Positions 41,401 to 51,836 are shown, counted from the first letter of the stretch. The stretch is DNA of 64,000 nucleotides from Maniola hyperantus (GCF_902806685.2 NC_048549.1:12231594-12295593); one strand, 5' to 3'. Numbers and translations: made by a program. The notes: generated by a model not told the origin, from the letters alone.

Positions 41401-41612
41401 CTAGCTTATGCCCGCGACTTCATCCGCGTGGACTACAAAAATTTCAAACCCCTATTTCACCCTCTTAGGGATAGAATTTTCAAAAAATCCTTTCTTAGCG
41501 GATGCCTACGTCATAATAACTATCTGCTTGCCAAATTTCAGCCCGATCGGTCCAGCAGTTCGAGCTGTGCGTTGATAGATCAGTCAATCACCTTTTCTTT
41601 TTATATAATACT
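41401..41612 (-). mobile_element. Helitron-like family E, full length
   Basis: CTAG at 41401-41404 and hairpin CGCGACTTCATCCGCG. The 5' end TTTTTATATAATA is near 41600. Confidence 0.7.
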
Positions 41613-41938
41613 AGCTGACACGCCCCGGCACAGCACAGAAGATATAATAGTAGGTACTAACCCACGAGTGGCAACCCTAATTGATTCCGTTGCTAAGAGC
41701 CAGAAAGAAACATGGTAAGTACATTTCCTCAGATAAATTCATTCACTTTTTACCGGTCACTTTTTACGTTACCTACCCATTCAATTACTCGCCGTGCTCC
41801 AACAAAGAGTTTCCTCAAACATTACACTTAACAAAATACACACTTTTAAATATAAATTGAGCGCAGCTGACGCTAAAGTGTTGTAACTCTAAAAAGATCT
41901 AATCAAAGAAATGACAAAATTTGACTTGCACACACACA

Positions 41939-42000
41939 CATTTACTAATATTATAAATGCGAAAGCGTATCTGTCTGTCCGTTAGCTTTCAAAGGCACAT
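41939..42000 (+). mobile_element. Helitron-like family C, 5' fragment
   Basis: ACTAATATTATAAATGCGAA and CTGTCTGTCCGTTAGCTTTC. Confidence 0.5.
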
Positions 42001-42199
42001 CCGTTTAATAATTTAATCACTCTGTGCATTGTAGGTATTTTTATTTTATGTGTAGTATCTGTTGGCAAACCAAATTTTTTTCTTTAAATTAATCACTTTT
42101 GTCGGGTTCGGGTACAGAGATAGTTTGCATTTCGGAGACGGCCTCTTTATCCCGGAAAATTAGAGTTGTCTCTCTTTCTCTCTAATAGAGATCGTTCGT

Positions 42200-42345
42200 A
42201 GGGTTTCCTTCGAGTTCTCCATAATGTTCGTGTAAAGTCTGTAATTCCGCACTAGGCCAGTGTGGTGGGCGATGGTCAAATTCTTCTCATTCTAAGAAGT
42301 GTTCAGTAGTGAGCCGGCGATGGCTTGATGATGATGATGATAATA
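42200..42345 (+). mobile_element. SINE H, 3' part
   Basis: GTTCTCCATAATGTTCGTG to GTGAGCCGGCGATGGCTTGA and a GATGAT tail. Confidence 0.6.
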
Positions 42346-42400
42346 ATTTTCTTACATGACCGGTTTTTTTTCTAAACCGGTCATGTAAGAAAATTATTAT
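42340..42400. repeat. 27-bp perfect inverted repeat
   Basis: Arms 42340..42366 and 42374..42400 are exact inverses with a 7-nt loop. The right arm is also the start of a repeat K copy. Confidence 0.85.
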
Positions 42401-42666
42401 TATTAAGTGCATTTTTTTTAAATTACATGGCGGCCATTTTGAAATTCTTGTTATGTATTGTTCTAGCGGCGATAGATATACAAACTGTGGCGGTAGCCAC
42501 AGTAGAAACTAGATGGCGCTATTCAATCGATAATAATTCACGACGTAGTCCCGAACAAATGTACCGCCGACAGTACTCGCACTAACGGAGTTTTCTGCAA
42601 TCTGGACTATATAGGTATAGAAGTTTCAAGATACAACTGTTGTGAGAATTTCTACTCTCTACCTAT
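42374..42666 (-). mobile_element. Dispersed repeat K interrupted by an LTR fragment
   Basis: K sequence runs 42374..42485 and resumes at 42638..42666. A TRIM-type LTR fragment lies between. It ends where the next K copy starts. Confidence 0.55.
42486..42637 (+). mobile_element. TRIM LTR fragment (152 bp)
   Basis: It starts TGTGGCGG like the 5' end of the 230-bp LTR of the TRIM at 48218..49107 and follows it to GATACAAC, then stops. It has an 11-bp insertion and several substitutions, so it is an older copy. The last ~80 bp of the LTR are missing. Confidence 0.8.
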
Positions 42667-42927
42667 TTTCTTACATGACCGGTTTAGAAAAAACCAGTCA
42701 AGTGCGATTTTCTTTTAATTTTCATGGCGACCATTTTGAAATTTTTATTATGTATAGCGACGATAGATATACAAACTGTGTAAATTTGAACTCTCTACTT
42801 ATTATGGTTGATGACTATGAGATACGGTCCGCTGATAGACAGAAAGACGGAGAAACAGACAAACGAGCAGTGAAGGCTTAGTAATAGGGTCTCGTTGACA
42901 CCCTTCACGTACAGAACCCTGAAAATG
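42667..42927 (-). mobile_element. Dispersed repeat K
   Basis: AAACCAGTCAAGTGCGATTT start, GAGATACGGTCCGC, (ACAG)n-like, and CCCTTCACGTACAGAACCCT end. Confidence 0.6.
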
Positions 42928-43230
42928 TGACTTACACCTGTTTAGCACTAACTGAAGTCTCAAATTACAGACTTGTTTTTCACTTTAGTGGAATTCACGC
43001 AAAAAATTCGACTACAGCGTGTCACGTAGAATACCTAAAGTATAGGAATTGCAATGCCAAGCCCGGGGTCAATGCCCCGCGCACGTTGTTTTGATTATGT
43101 CCAGCGATGCGCTTGCGTGTGTTATTTATATTTTGTTTAGAGTGGGTCACGAGTTACGAATTACGATGCACGGTAGAATTTGCTTACATGAGTAAATAGT
43201 TATACAAAATGTATAATAAATAGTACCTAT

Positions 43231-43690
43231 CCGTACCTCAAAAGGAAAAAGGAATCTTTCTTCTTTTTTTTTTTTTAAAGAATATTAGCCATGTTAAATG
43301 ACTAATATTCCCCTTTCCTCTCCAACTAAGCGTCAGGCTTGTGCTAGGAGTAGGTACGACAATTGTGCAACGGGCAGGGTTTGAACCGTCGACCTTTCGG
43401 TTTTCAGTCCACTCCTTTACCGGTTGAGCTATTGAGGCTCTTTGCTCTGGGCTGGTTTCCACACTTAAACCATTCCGTCTATAGGAATCCTTATAGGATC
43501 ACTTCGATGTCTGTCTGTCGTGTCTGTCAATTTGGGGGAATCAAAACCTAAATTCCCGTTGTCTTAGTCATATAATTTGGCAGGTAGCTATTCCTTATAG
43601 CATAAGTAAAGAAAAAATCCGAAAACCGTGAATTCGTGCTAAAGTAAGTTCACAAAAAAATTAAAGATTTGTGTTTCCGACCGACGAAGT
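43231..43690 (+). mobile_element. Dispersed repeat D interrupted by SINE A
   Basis: D starts CCGTACCTCAAAAGGAAAAA and continues at about 43478 with AGGAATCCTTATAGGATCAC. SINE A (43264..43440) lies between. The 3' end of D is missing. Confidence 0.55.
43264..43440 (-). mobile_element. SINE A, full length
   Basis: tRNA-Phe-like head ends at 43440. The A tail is a T run at 43264-43276. It is very similar to 1021..1190. Confidence 0.75.
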
Positions 43691-43792
43691 AATTAGTTTA
43701 CTAAATCACATAAAGATGGCGCTGTCCGTCATTAATTTGCAAATTGTTATTATACTAGTTTGAGATTTCTTGTACGATGGTACCCTTCGTAC

Positions 43793-43945
43793 CGCACAGC
43801 AGCGCACTGCACCGCAATGCAACGCAACGCACCGCATCGCAATGCACCGCACCCTAGCGCATCGCACCACAGCGCAACGCATCGCACCGCACCGCATCCC
43901 ACTGTTTCGCAGCACAGTGCACTGCACAACAGCGCACCACACCGC
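43793..43945. repeat. Degenerate 5-bp repeat (CGCAN)n
   Basis: About 150 bp made of CGCAC, CGCAA, CGCAT and GCACC variants in 5-bp periodicity, GC-rich. The matching open frames are by-products. Confidence 0.8.
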
Positions 43946-44225
43946 AGAATTGCAGTAATACCTGTTACGTATTAAGTAGCTATATGATATTACATCCTAC
44001 ATGGGCTAGATATATTCAGTATCTAGATACAATCAAATGTGCATTTATAGTCGTGACACAGTTCCCTGAGAACATGTAAACCTTAAGCCCAAACACAAAT
44101 CTCACTAAGCGATCTCGGTTCCAATGAATTTAACATCATGTTAGAGAAAGGAGGAAAATATATCCCGAAGAGAGCTCGATCAATACCTAACCATTGCTAT
44201 AACAATTGATGACTAAAGACTAAAG
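43946..44225. other. No recognisable feature
   Basis: I see nothing I can support. Confidence 0.4.
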
Positions 44226-44272
44226 AGCCACGATAACCTAGTGGTTAATAACCTAGTGGTTAAGACGTCTAC
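44226..44272 (+). mobile_element. SINE H-like head with duplicated A box
   Basis: TAACCTAGTGGTTAA occurs twice in tandem, followed by GACGTCTACCTTT. The copy is truncated by the adjoining SINE B. Confidence 0.5.
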
Positions 44273-44278
44273 CTTTTT

Positions 44279-44583
44279 TATTATTATTCAGATACAAGTT
44301 AGCTCTAGACTGCAATCTTACCTGGTGGTAAGTGATGATGCAGTCTAAGATGGAAGCGGACTAACCTGGAACGGGTATGGCAGTTTGTTAATTAAAACCA
44401 TGGCATCATACCGGAACGCTAAATCGCTTGGCAGCACAGCTTTGCCGGTAGCGTGGTAACTAGCCACGGCCGAAGCCAGACCAGAAATTTAGGAATTATA
44501 AAATTCCAAACCCCTGCCAGGAATCGAACCCGGGACCGCCCACTAATAAGACCACAGTGCTTACTACTGCGCCAGGGAGGTCA
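44279..44583 (-). mobile_element. SINE B, full length
   Basis: Tail at 44279 (TTATTATTCAGATACAAGTT) and head at 44583 (CTGCGCCAGGGAGG). Confidence 0.75.
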
Positions 44584-44607
44584 TCAAAACCTCCTTTTCC
44601 AAAAAAA

Positions 44608-44690
44608 CATTTTATATTGGGCCAACCTGGGATTCGAACCCGAAACCTTATAATCCGCAGCCGTATAAGCTAATAGCGGCGAGGCAATTA
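44608..44690 (-). mobile_element. tRNA-like SINE head, other family
   Basis: The minus strand has B box GGGTTCGAATCCC and a weak A box. The remainder is not recognisable. Confidence 0.4.
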
Positions 44691-44699
44691 ATATTACTA

Positions 44700-46690
44700 T
44701 CAGTAAAACAAAACAAAACAAAAAATTGCCACTTTCTTTTTTCACAACCAAAAATAAATAACCAACACTGGTTTATCACTAATTACCAAATGTCCCGTGA
44801 AAGCCGAAAGATGGTTGTTAGAAGACAAAGCAAGAAGCATTTCACGTCAACTCACAGAAAAAAGAATGCCTTTAACATTTTTGTCTTCAAAGGAAATAGA
44901 TTAAGAAAAATCATTGTGTGATTTTTACTAAACGTCCGAGCCAAACCGCTATTCTGTACGTGACTTACGACGACGCTTTGGTAAACTCACAAGACACTAG
45001 AACGACTCTGTCGCACGACAAAAAGTTGCAATACGTAATTTTAAAAAAGTACGTACATGCCAAATGTTCATGCCAAAGAGAGCCTCAACAGCGTAACGGT
45101 CAGGGAACAGGGCTAAATGATTATGATGATTGATTGACAGTTCATAATTAAAACCTCATCGCAAGGAATCGCATCGAAGGGAGAGGAGAACATTTTTATA
45201 AATCTAGATTAATATTTTTTTAAATGGCCAGTCTGTCTTAGAGGATATCTTTCTAAACTAAGTGTCCACTAGCATTAAAACAACGATGTTAGCTCTGGCA
45301 ATTCACTATTACACTCTGTAAACATTCACAAAAACTAATTTCTGTAAATTTTGTATACTTGCTAAATATGCAGAAATTGACTTGAACTTGCAGAAAGTGT
45401 CTACAATGAATTACTTTCCAGCCACTGACTTCTAAGGCAAGACATTTCAATGTTTTGAAACAAAAAGTCGCAGTGCATTGTGTACACTTCAAATCGTATG
45501 CGATAATGGTCCAAAATTAGTAGGCATAATTATTTACAAAAGACGAAAGCTTACACAAGGAATTGTTTCTAAAATGGCCGACTAACTTGGCTATTCGTCA
45601 CAATACGACACGCACTTAGGGGACAATGACTAGAAAATAATAATGAAACTGGACATTTAAAAGTTTCGCTATTATTGTATGATGTAAGATCATGATCATC
45701 GACGGCCTTTTGCCGATAGCTTTTATGTATATTAGCTTACATTACAAGCTTTTCATGAATTTTTACTCGCAAGCAAAGTTCAGCTTAACATTGCTGAAAT
45801 TTTCTGGTGTTCAGGCATTGCAGTAAATTGCTTCATTTGGTCGTGACGTCATAATTGACTAAATTGTCTGGAATTGCGGAGTTTTAATTGCCCCTGTAAG
45901 CGTATCTCAAGTCTCCCAAATTATCGTTTTTTAAGCTAAGTTAGCGTTTTGTTTTTTACTCCAAGAAACCTACAACATTTTGTGATTAGTATGAAGAGTC
46001 ACGACCTACAGCAATGAGAATTACGATGCAGAGAGAGAGAGCGTTGCGATATTCACATTTCGTAGCTAGTCGGTCAATAGTTTACTAAGCAAGCAATACC
46101 GATATTTCAGTAGCACCTACAAAGTACAGATAATAATATGGAGTCCCTTCACCAGGTTATTCTCAGAAAACCAGTCTCTTTAATAAAATTCAACAATCGA
46201 CGCATTATTCTCAAAACGTTATCGATATTAATTTTATTTATCGCTGACAACATAATACGGCCTTCCAAGTACCTACCTACAATTACATAAGCGTTACTTT
46301 GTAACGAATAAAACTTACGAGTATATCTCGGTAAGTAGTTATATACCTTGTAAATACCAGGTATAACAATAAAATACCTCATTCTCTACAAATAGAATGC
46401 AAATAAGATAAGAGAGCTCCCTATCAACGACTCGAAACAGTACCGTTATCCTGCAGACATAAAAAACTAACGATTTAAATAGGCATGCTGAATACATATA
46501 AAATTTAAATTGCGTCGTTACATTTCAATTCCACCGGTTGTTCACGGCATGATTACACGACAAATTGCAATAGAGTTACGCCCTTTACGGTTTAGGGCGG
46601 ACGTTGGGTGCGTTTAAATAGGTGGGTTAGTAGTGACGTCAAGTCGCATTCCTACGAAGAGGAAAATGAACGCATAGCAGCCGGTTCGCG
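44700..46690. other. Least repetitive stretch, no gene recognised
   Basis: None of the window's repeat families was found here. Short open frames (44918..45133 plus, 45289..45492 minus) have no domain. It may be intron or intergenic host sequence. Confidence 0.4.
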
Positions 46691-46704
46691 GAACGCACTG
46701 TTGC

Positions 46705-46876
46705 ACTATTTATATAGTCGACAACTATAACTTTGCAGGTACGAAAAATCAGCTAAAGGAGATTGAACTTTAAGTTCTACAGTTAAGGGTTCTCGGTTAT
46801 TTTTCGGGGCACAAAAAAGGTTGGTATTCGAGGACTTTACGCGGGAAAACGTAGCGCATACGACGCCGGTGAGTCA
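46705..46876 (+). promoter_or_regulatory. Possible TATA box and first-exon donor
   Basis: CTATTTATATAG (46708-46719) resembles a TATA box. ATCAGCT at about 46749 could be an initiator, and CGCCG|GTGAGT (donor near 46871) fits a splice donor. The interval is GC-richer than its flanks and not part of any repeat I recognise. This is a weak, composition-based call with no coding support. Confidence 0.2.
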
Positions 46877-47199
46877 ACTACTAGTATCGGTTGTTTCGAA
46901 TGCACTCGTGATAGCATTTTAAATTCGCAAACGGAATTCGCCGTCAAAGCGCGGTTGTTTATTGGTACTAGATTTCAACGAGCTTTTATCAAATGACGCT
47001 TTGTGTGATTTATTTTATTTTTATTTGGTGTTAATCAACGCGTGAGGAAAATTTATAGTGCGAAAACGATGATAAAATAAAATCTGTTGGACCTACCTAT
47101 ACAACCACCCGTCCTTCACTTTTGTTACCTATTTTTGTTTTGTTTGCTCAGTAAAAAAGGATTTTCTTTCTTTTGAAAGCTCTGAGGTTGAGTTACAAA

Positions 47200-47291
47200 T
47201 GAAAAAATACGTGTTTCAGGATTTTCGGAAATTCAACCCCCATGCCTATTTCCTGAATTCCACCCGAGCGAAGCCGGGGCGGGTAAGCTAG
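47200..47291 (+). mobile_element. Helitron-like family F, 3' fragment
   Basis: AAAAAATACGTGTTTCAGGA to CCCGAGCGAAGCCGGGGCGG and AGCTAG|T. Confidence 0.6.
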
Positions 47292-47631
47292 TTGATTTTA
47301 TATGTAGCTGCAAAACCTGGAACGAAGCCAGTCAGGGGTCCGTGCAAGTACTAATTACAATAACAAATCCCGCAGGATCTTCGGGTGAGGTCTAGATTAT
47401 AAATGGAAATGCCTGGAGGAAGGATGGACGTATATGGCAGAGAATGCACAATGTGTTCCGTACGTCATGGGTCGAGGCGCTTTTACTAGCTGTTTCACGT
47501 CTACTTCCATGGTATTAACTTGTGTTATAATCTTACACGGAAGTAGGAATCTGCTTAGCTTATTTATAATGTGTAAACTTATAGTATAACGAAGCTTTAA
47601 GGCTTACCTATACCTATTACAAATCTATATA
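47292..47631. other. No recognisable feature
   Basis: I see nothing I can support. Confidence 0.4.
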
Positions 47632-47842
47632 AATCTAAATATATAAAAGGAAAAGGTGACTGATTGACTGACTGACTGATCTATCAACGCACAGCTCATA
47701 CTACTGGACGGATCGGGCTGAAATTTGCCATGCAGATAGCTATTGTGACGTAGGCATCCGCTAAGAAAGGATTTTTAAGAACTGAACCCCTAAGTGGGTG
47801 AAATAGGGGTTTGAAATTTGTGTATTCCACGCGGACGAACAT
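47632..47842 (+). mobile_element. Helitron-like family E, 3' end lost
   Basis: TATATAAAAGGAAAAGGTGA start, full body, ending CCACGCGGACGAACATAA; the terminal CTAG is missing. Confidence 0.65.
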
Positions 47843-48217
47843 AACGATAATGTTATTCTTAGGTAAGTATATTAGTTAGGTAAATTAAGATTTTTTAATT
47901 TTTTAATAACAAAAAAATTAGAAATTCCGGTGTGTTATTTCCACAAAACTGGCTCTAAACGGCGGTTAGATTAACAAAAAAGGATCACATTCAATTTGTC
48001 GCCGATAAAATGCGCCAAAAAACAGAAACCGCTGACTGTCACATAAATACACTGATAATCGCCATGTTGAGCGTTTGGCTTAAAGGCTGAGACAAACAGA
48101 ACGCGTGGCGGGAATTGCAAGGCAGCAGATCAAGCACACGACGGACATGCTTCCTCGAAATATTCACAAGACTTTCTCAATAAAAAAATGTCGTTGCACG
48201 TAAAAAGACGTTACCCT

Positions 48218-48447
48218 TGTACGGGAGCGGTGTGCAGGCTCGACCGTACCAAAGGGGAGATCTCCCACCGAGCGGTTGATTGTGCTCGGTAGCGCCAGCT
48301 GGGCCGACGGTTGTATCTTGAAACTTCTATATATAGTCCAGATTGCAGAACACTCTGTTATTGCGAGTACTGTCGGCGGTACATTTGTTCGGGACTATGT
48401 CATCGATTGAACAGCGCCATCTAGTTTCTATTGTGGCAACCGCCACA
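48218..48447 (-). repeat. TRIM 3' LTR
   Basis: 230 bp, identical to 48878..49107. On the minus strand it begins TGTGGCGGTTGCCACA, itself a short palindrome. Confidence 0.93.
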
Positions 48448-48459
48448 TCACTCCCCTCC
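48448..48459 (-). promoter_or_regulatory. TRIM polypurine tract
   Basis: GGAGGGGAGTGA on the minus strand, directly before the 3' LTR. It would prime plus-strand synthesis. Confidence 0.75.
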
Positions 48460-48792
48460 GAGACGAACGCGTAGTGTGAAGCAGTGAAGAGAGGTGGCGT
48501 TGTAGCGTGAAGGCGTGTGAAGGAAGGGCAATGGCTGCTAACCATCCAGAGAAGCGGTGGACCAGGACGCTTGTAGCTGGTGATGGAGTGCAGAGCCATT
48601 GTGCCCCGAAGCTGTGGCTACATCCGTCTTACAGGCCTCGATGTGCTTGCTGTTGCTGCTTGTAGACTTGGAGTTGGAGGAGACGTCGGGCTTGCGGTGT
48701 GTGATCCAAAGGTGTTGCGGTGTATGCGATCACCCTTGATCACGTTGAGTGCGCAGTGCGGAGTGCGGCGGTGTGCGGTTGATCTTCGATGA

Positions 48793-48862
48793 CGTCGGCT
48801 GTTGTAGTGTGCGACCATTCTTGATTTCGTCGGTTGTTGAGGTGTGCGACCATTCTTGATCA
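48793..48862 (-). repeat. 35-bp tandem repeat next to the PBS
   Basis: Two 35-bp units (48793..48827, 48828..48862) and the start of a third that merges into the primer-binding site. Confidence 0.8.
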
Positions 48863-48876
48863 CGTCGGGGTCACCA
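48859..48876 (-). promoter_or_regulatory. TRIM primer-binding site (tRNA-Trp)
   Basis: TGGTGACCCCGACGTGAT on the minus strand, one base inside the 5' LTR. It matches the complement of the tRNA-Trp 3' end including CCA. The tRNA sequence is from memory. Confidence 0.85.
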
Positions 48877-48877
48877 A

Positions 48878-49107
48878 TGTACGGGAGCGGTGTGCAGGCT
48901 CGACCGTACCAAAGGGGAGATCTCCCACCGAGCGGTTGATTGTGCTCGGTAGCGCCAGCTGGGCCGACGGTTGTATCTTGAAACTTCTATATATAGTCCA
49001 GATTGCAGAACACTCTGTTATTGCGAGTACTGTCGGCGGTACATTTGTTCGGGACTATGTCATCGATTGAACAGCGCCATCTAGTTTCTATTGTGGCAAC
49101 CGCCACA
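48878..49107 (-). repeat. TRIM 5' LTR
   Basis: 230 bp, identical to 48218..48447, offset exactly 660 bp. Confidence 0.93.
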
Positions 49108-49229
49108 CCCTGAAAGTAGGGGTTTCTTGATGCGTATGAACGCAGCGCATTCAGGCAATGTTTCGTTATACGTTATACGTTACCTGAATTCGATTTGCTA
49201 GACTTTGCGCTTGTACGCAATAATTTGTA

Positions 49230-49345
49230 GGTAATGTAAGAATTGGTAAGAGTCTGCCATCCTCACATTGCTAGCGTGGAAGATTATGACCAAAACTGAC
49301 CCGTGCTCAGAAGAGACCCATGCTCAGTAGTGAGCCGGTGATCGG
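49230..49345 (+). mobile_element. SINE H, 3' part, diverged
   Basis: AATTGGTAAGAGTCTGCC to GTAGTGAGCCGGTGATCGGT. Confidence 0.5.
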
Positions 49346-49800
49346 TTAGTGAAGATGGTGATAAAATATAAGGATCTACATTGAAAGCATTCACTCTGCA
49401 GTGTGCTTTTGAGCTCCTGCCACCAACGGTCATCATCGCGCTTTGTACAGCTTTGTTGTATCCTTTTTTCGCACTATTATTTATAAACTTCTAGCTTCTT
49501 CTTACTTCTTTTCAGTAGAATTTATTTTCCGAACCAGCGGGCAGAGTCTTGGAATGTCACATGTGCTATAGATTGGCCTACATGAAATAAACATTTTTCA
49601 TTTTATGTGTCTCGCGTTTTGTTTGGTTCAGCCTTTAGTAAAAGATAAACGCGCATTACCAATATTGTGGAAAATTTAATAATAATTCGAACATTCTTTG
49701 ATGGTATTCTTGCCATCGTTATGATGTGAAGTATAAAAATCTGGGACATTAGTTAGTAGTTTATGGAATGGTGTGGAGTTTTTATTCATTTAATAATACT
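49346..49800. other. No recognisable feature
   Basis: I see nothing I can support. Confidence 0.4.
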
Positions 49801-49805
49801 TTACG

Positions 49806-50160
49806 AGATAATTTGCATAAAAGCAGTGGGACGCAACGTGCGTTGACTCATTGGCCCCGTGTCATATCAGGGAGACAGCATCAAGACCGGGAGCCGCAGC
49901 AGAAACAGCTGAAAACGGCAAGCGGCGCAAGTATGCCTCTCTTATAGAGAGTTACATTTTTGTTCCGTTTGCGTTGGAGACCCTGGTGCCATGGAGTCTT
50001 TTTTGCAAATTTTTTTTACGAAACATTTCACCGCGATTAATAGCCCCATCTGGTTAGAGCTAGATCCAGCGCGGAAATGCAACCAGTATTCTTGCCACCA
50101 TTCCACGTAACGATGCAGATTTCAGGTCAATTGACGAGTTGCTTTACCTTAAAAAGTTTC
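49806..50160 (+). mobile_element. LINE C-terminal nuclease-like fragment, frameshifted
   Basis: Plus-strand pieces read QWDATCVDSLAPCHIRETAS, RPGAAAETAENGKRRKYASL, SYIFVPFALETLVPW and, in a shifted frame, QRGNATSILATIPRNDAD. This pattern (WDATCVDTLAPSH...K.KYA...FVPFGVETLGPWG...QRGNAASILGT) is the C-terminal segment of certain LINE polyproteins. D in WDAT and E..K in AENGKRRK recall a PD-(D/E)XK nuclease. It has at least one frameshift and internal loss, so it is non-functional. Confidence 0.7.
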
Positions 50161-50419
50161 TTTAGTTCAATTAATGTTTTTTTTGGGTTCCTCTTTGAGG
50201 AGGACCTCTTTTTTATTCTGAACTTCGGTTGGCCGCTCTGTGGCTATAATTAAAAACCCTGTGCAAAAAACAGATCTAAGAGAAGTGTGAAACGTTGAGA
50301 AGCAAGGATTACGAGTGCTAGCAATTAGCACCACAGGTCATCGGCCCCGAGACTACGAGGTAAACAAATGACATGCAGATTTTCAATATGGTCCGACGCA
50401 TAGCTACGGAATGGAGTAG

Positions 50420-50741
50420 ACAACCTCTCTGGCGCAGTGGTAAGCGCTGTGGACTTATTAGTGGGAGGTCCCGGGTTCGATTCCCTGCAGGGATTTGGAA
50501 TTTTAGTTTCTAAATTACTGGTCTGGTGGGGCGCTTCGGCTGTGGCTAGTTACCACCCTACCGGCAAAGCCGTGCCGCCAAGCGATTTAGCGTCCCGATA
50601 CGATGCCGTGTAGAAACCAAAGGGGCATGGGTTTATTAAAAACTGATATACCACTTCCAGGTTAGCCCTCTTCCATCTTACACTGCATTGTCACTTACCA
50701 CCAGGTGAGATTGCAGTCAATGGCTAACTTGTATCTGAAAA
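50420..50741 (+). mobile_element. SINE B, full length
   Basis: Head CTCTGGCGCAGTGGTAAGCG, B box GGGTTCGATTCCC, full body, end AACTTGTATCTGAAAAAA. The best preserved copy. Confidence 0.8.
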
Positions 50742-51167
50742 AAGAGTCGATCCTTTTTGGCTGCGATCTAAGAAGCTGTTCCGTCGTAAAGTACCGGGAA
50801 GAACGACCTCGAAGGAAAAAAAAACAGGTTTACAGACCCTGAACGGATCTATAACCCGTAACAATATTTGTCTCTGGCATCGTACCGGAACGTTGAATCA
50901 AACAAATTCATTAGAACTCATTTGAATCAAACAGTTACGCTCGCAGTCAGTTTTTCCTGCGTCCACGATCGATCACGCCCATATTTAATGATTGCAATCA
51001 CGAAATAAAATACTTTGGATATGCAAATATCGAATATTTGCATATCCGACGTTCTCAGAAGCCTGAGCTATGGGGTTCCCCCCCATCGGAATAAAAAGGA
51101 CATGGTAATGAGCTGCAATTAACACTATTTGCGTATATTTTTGCCTCTACAATAACGGTTATTCAGT
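50742..51167. other. No recognisable feature
   Basis: A near-palindrome ATATGCAAATATCGAATATTTGCATAT is centred at about 51032. Nothing else to name. Confidence 0.4.
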
Positions 51168-51450
51168 TAAAAAACCGGTAAATTACGAGTTGGAATCGCA
51201 CACGAAAGGTTCCGTACTGTCATCCAAGGTATACCTAACACCTATGTAGAACACTGCAAGTTAATGATTGACTGCGCCATCTATATGTGATTTAGCATTT
51301 TTTTTCGTGTACACATTTTAATTTTTTTGGTGATGTTACCATGATGTTGCCGTAAATTCACGGGTTTTGGATTTTCCTTACTACTTGCCCAAAATTCTAA
51401 GTTAGCAGGAGTGGGTACCCTATAGGTTTTCTTGACAGACACGATAGACA
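51168..51450 (-). mobile_element. Dispersed repeat D, diverged
   Basis: AAAAAACCGGTAAATTACGA start. It shares TAGGTTTTCTTGACAGACAC with other copies. The 5' terminus is lost. Confidence 0.5.
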
Positions 51451-51469
51451 GACAGACAACAATAACGTA

Positions 51470-51689
51470 AAGAAATTACTCTATTTTTTTGTTAAAAATT
51501 GAAAAAAAGTTGTCGTTTACGGATTGTGACGTCATTATTCACCTTCCGTGCAGCGAATTAAAAATAAATGAAAATCATGATTTTTTAAAATTATTCTCTT
51601 TAGTAAAACGAATTCTTGCTTTGCTCATAAACTACCGCTATACAAAAAAATCACTTCATTTTATTACTAGATACAGTCCAAGACCCTAT
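51470..51689. mobile_element. Foldback element P, right half
   Basis: Ends ATACAGTCCAAGACCCTAT. The left half is absent. Confidence 0.6.
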
Positions 51690-51836
51690 GCTTTGACGGT
51701 GAAGGAAAATGTCGTGATGAAACCTGCATGCCTGTGAGTTCTCCATAATGTTCTCAAAGGTGTGTGAGTGAAGTCGGCCAATCCGCACTTGGCCAGCGTG
51801 GCAGACTATGGCATAATTTCTTATTCTGAGAGGATT
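51690..51836 (+). mobile_element. SINE H, 3' part
   Basis: TTTGACGGTGAAGGAAAATG to TCTGAGAGGA, where an R1-tail-like piece begins. Confidence 0.65.

Larger units (their letters stand above)
48218..49107 (-). mobile_element. TRIM retrotransposon with two identical LTRs
   Basis: This 890-bp element lies on the minus strand. Two direct repeats of 230 bp, identical at every base, bound a 430-bp interior that lacks gag and pol. The LTRs read TGTGGCGG...CCCGTACA. CCCT flanks both sides (48214-48217, 49108-49111), a 4-bp target duplication. Just inside the 5' LTR is TTGGTGACCCCGACGTGAT, whose last 18 bases are complementary to the 3' end of tRNA-Trp. Just before the 3' LTR is the purine tract GGAGGGGAGTGA. 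These are the cis parts of an LTR retrotransposon, so it would depend on a partner's enzymes. Identical LTRs mean recent insertion. A second, older LTR piece is at 42486..42637. Short interior open frames have no recognised domain. Confidence 0.93.

Noticed and set aside
43706..43975. Three overlapping Cys/His/Arg-rich open frames
   Set aside because: They are products of the 5-bp CGCAN repeat, open on both strands.
48327..49070. Open frames of 70-90 codons inside the TRIM
   Set aside because: They cross LTR boundaries or lack domains; the element appears non-coding.
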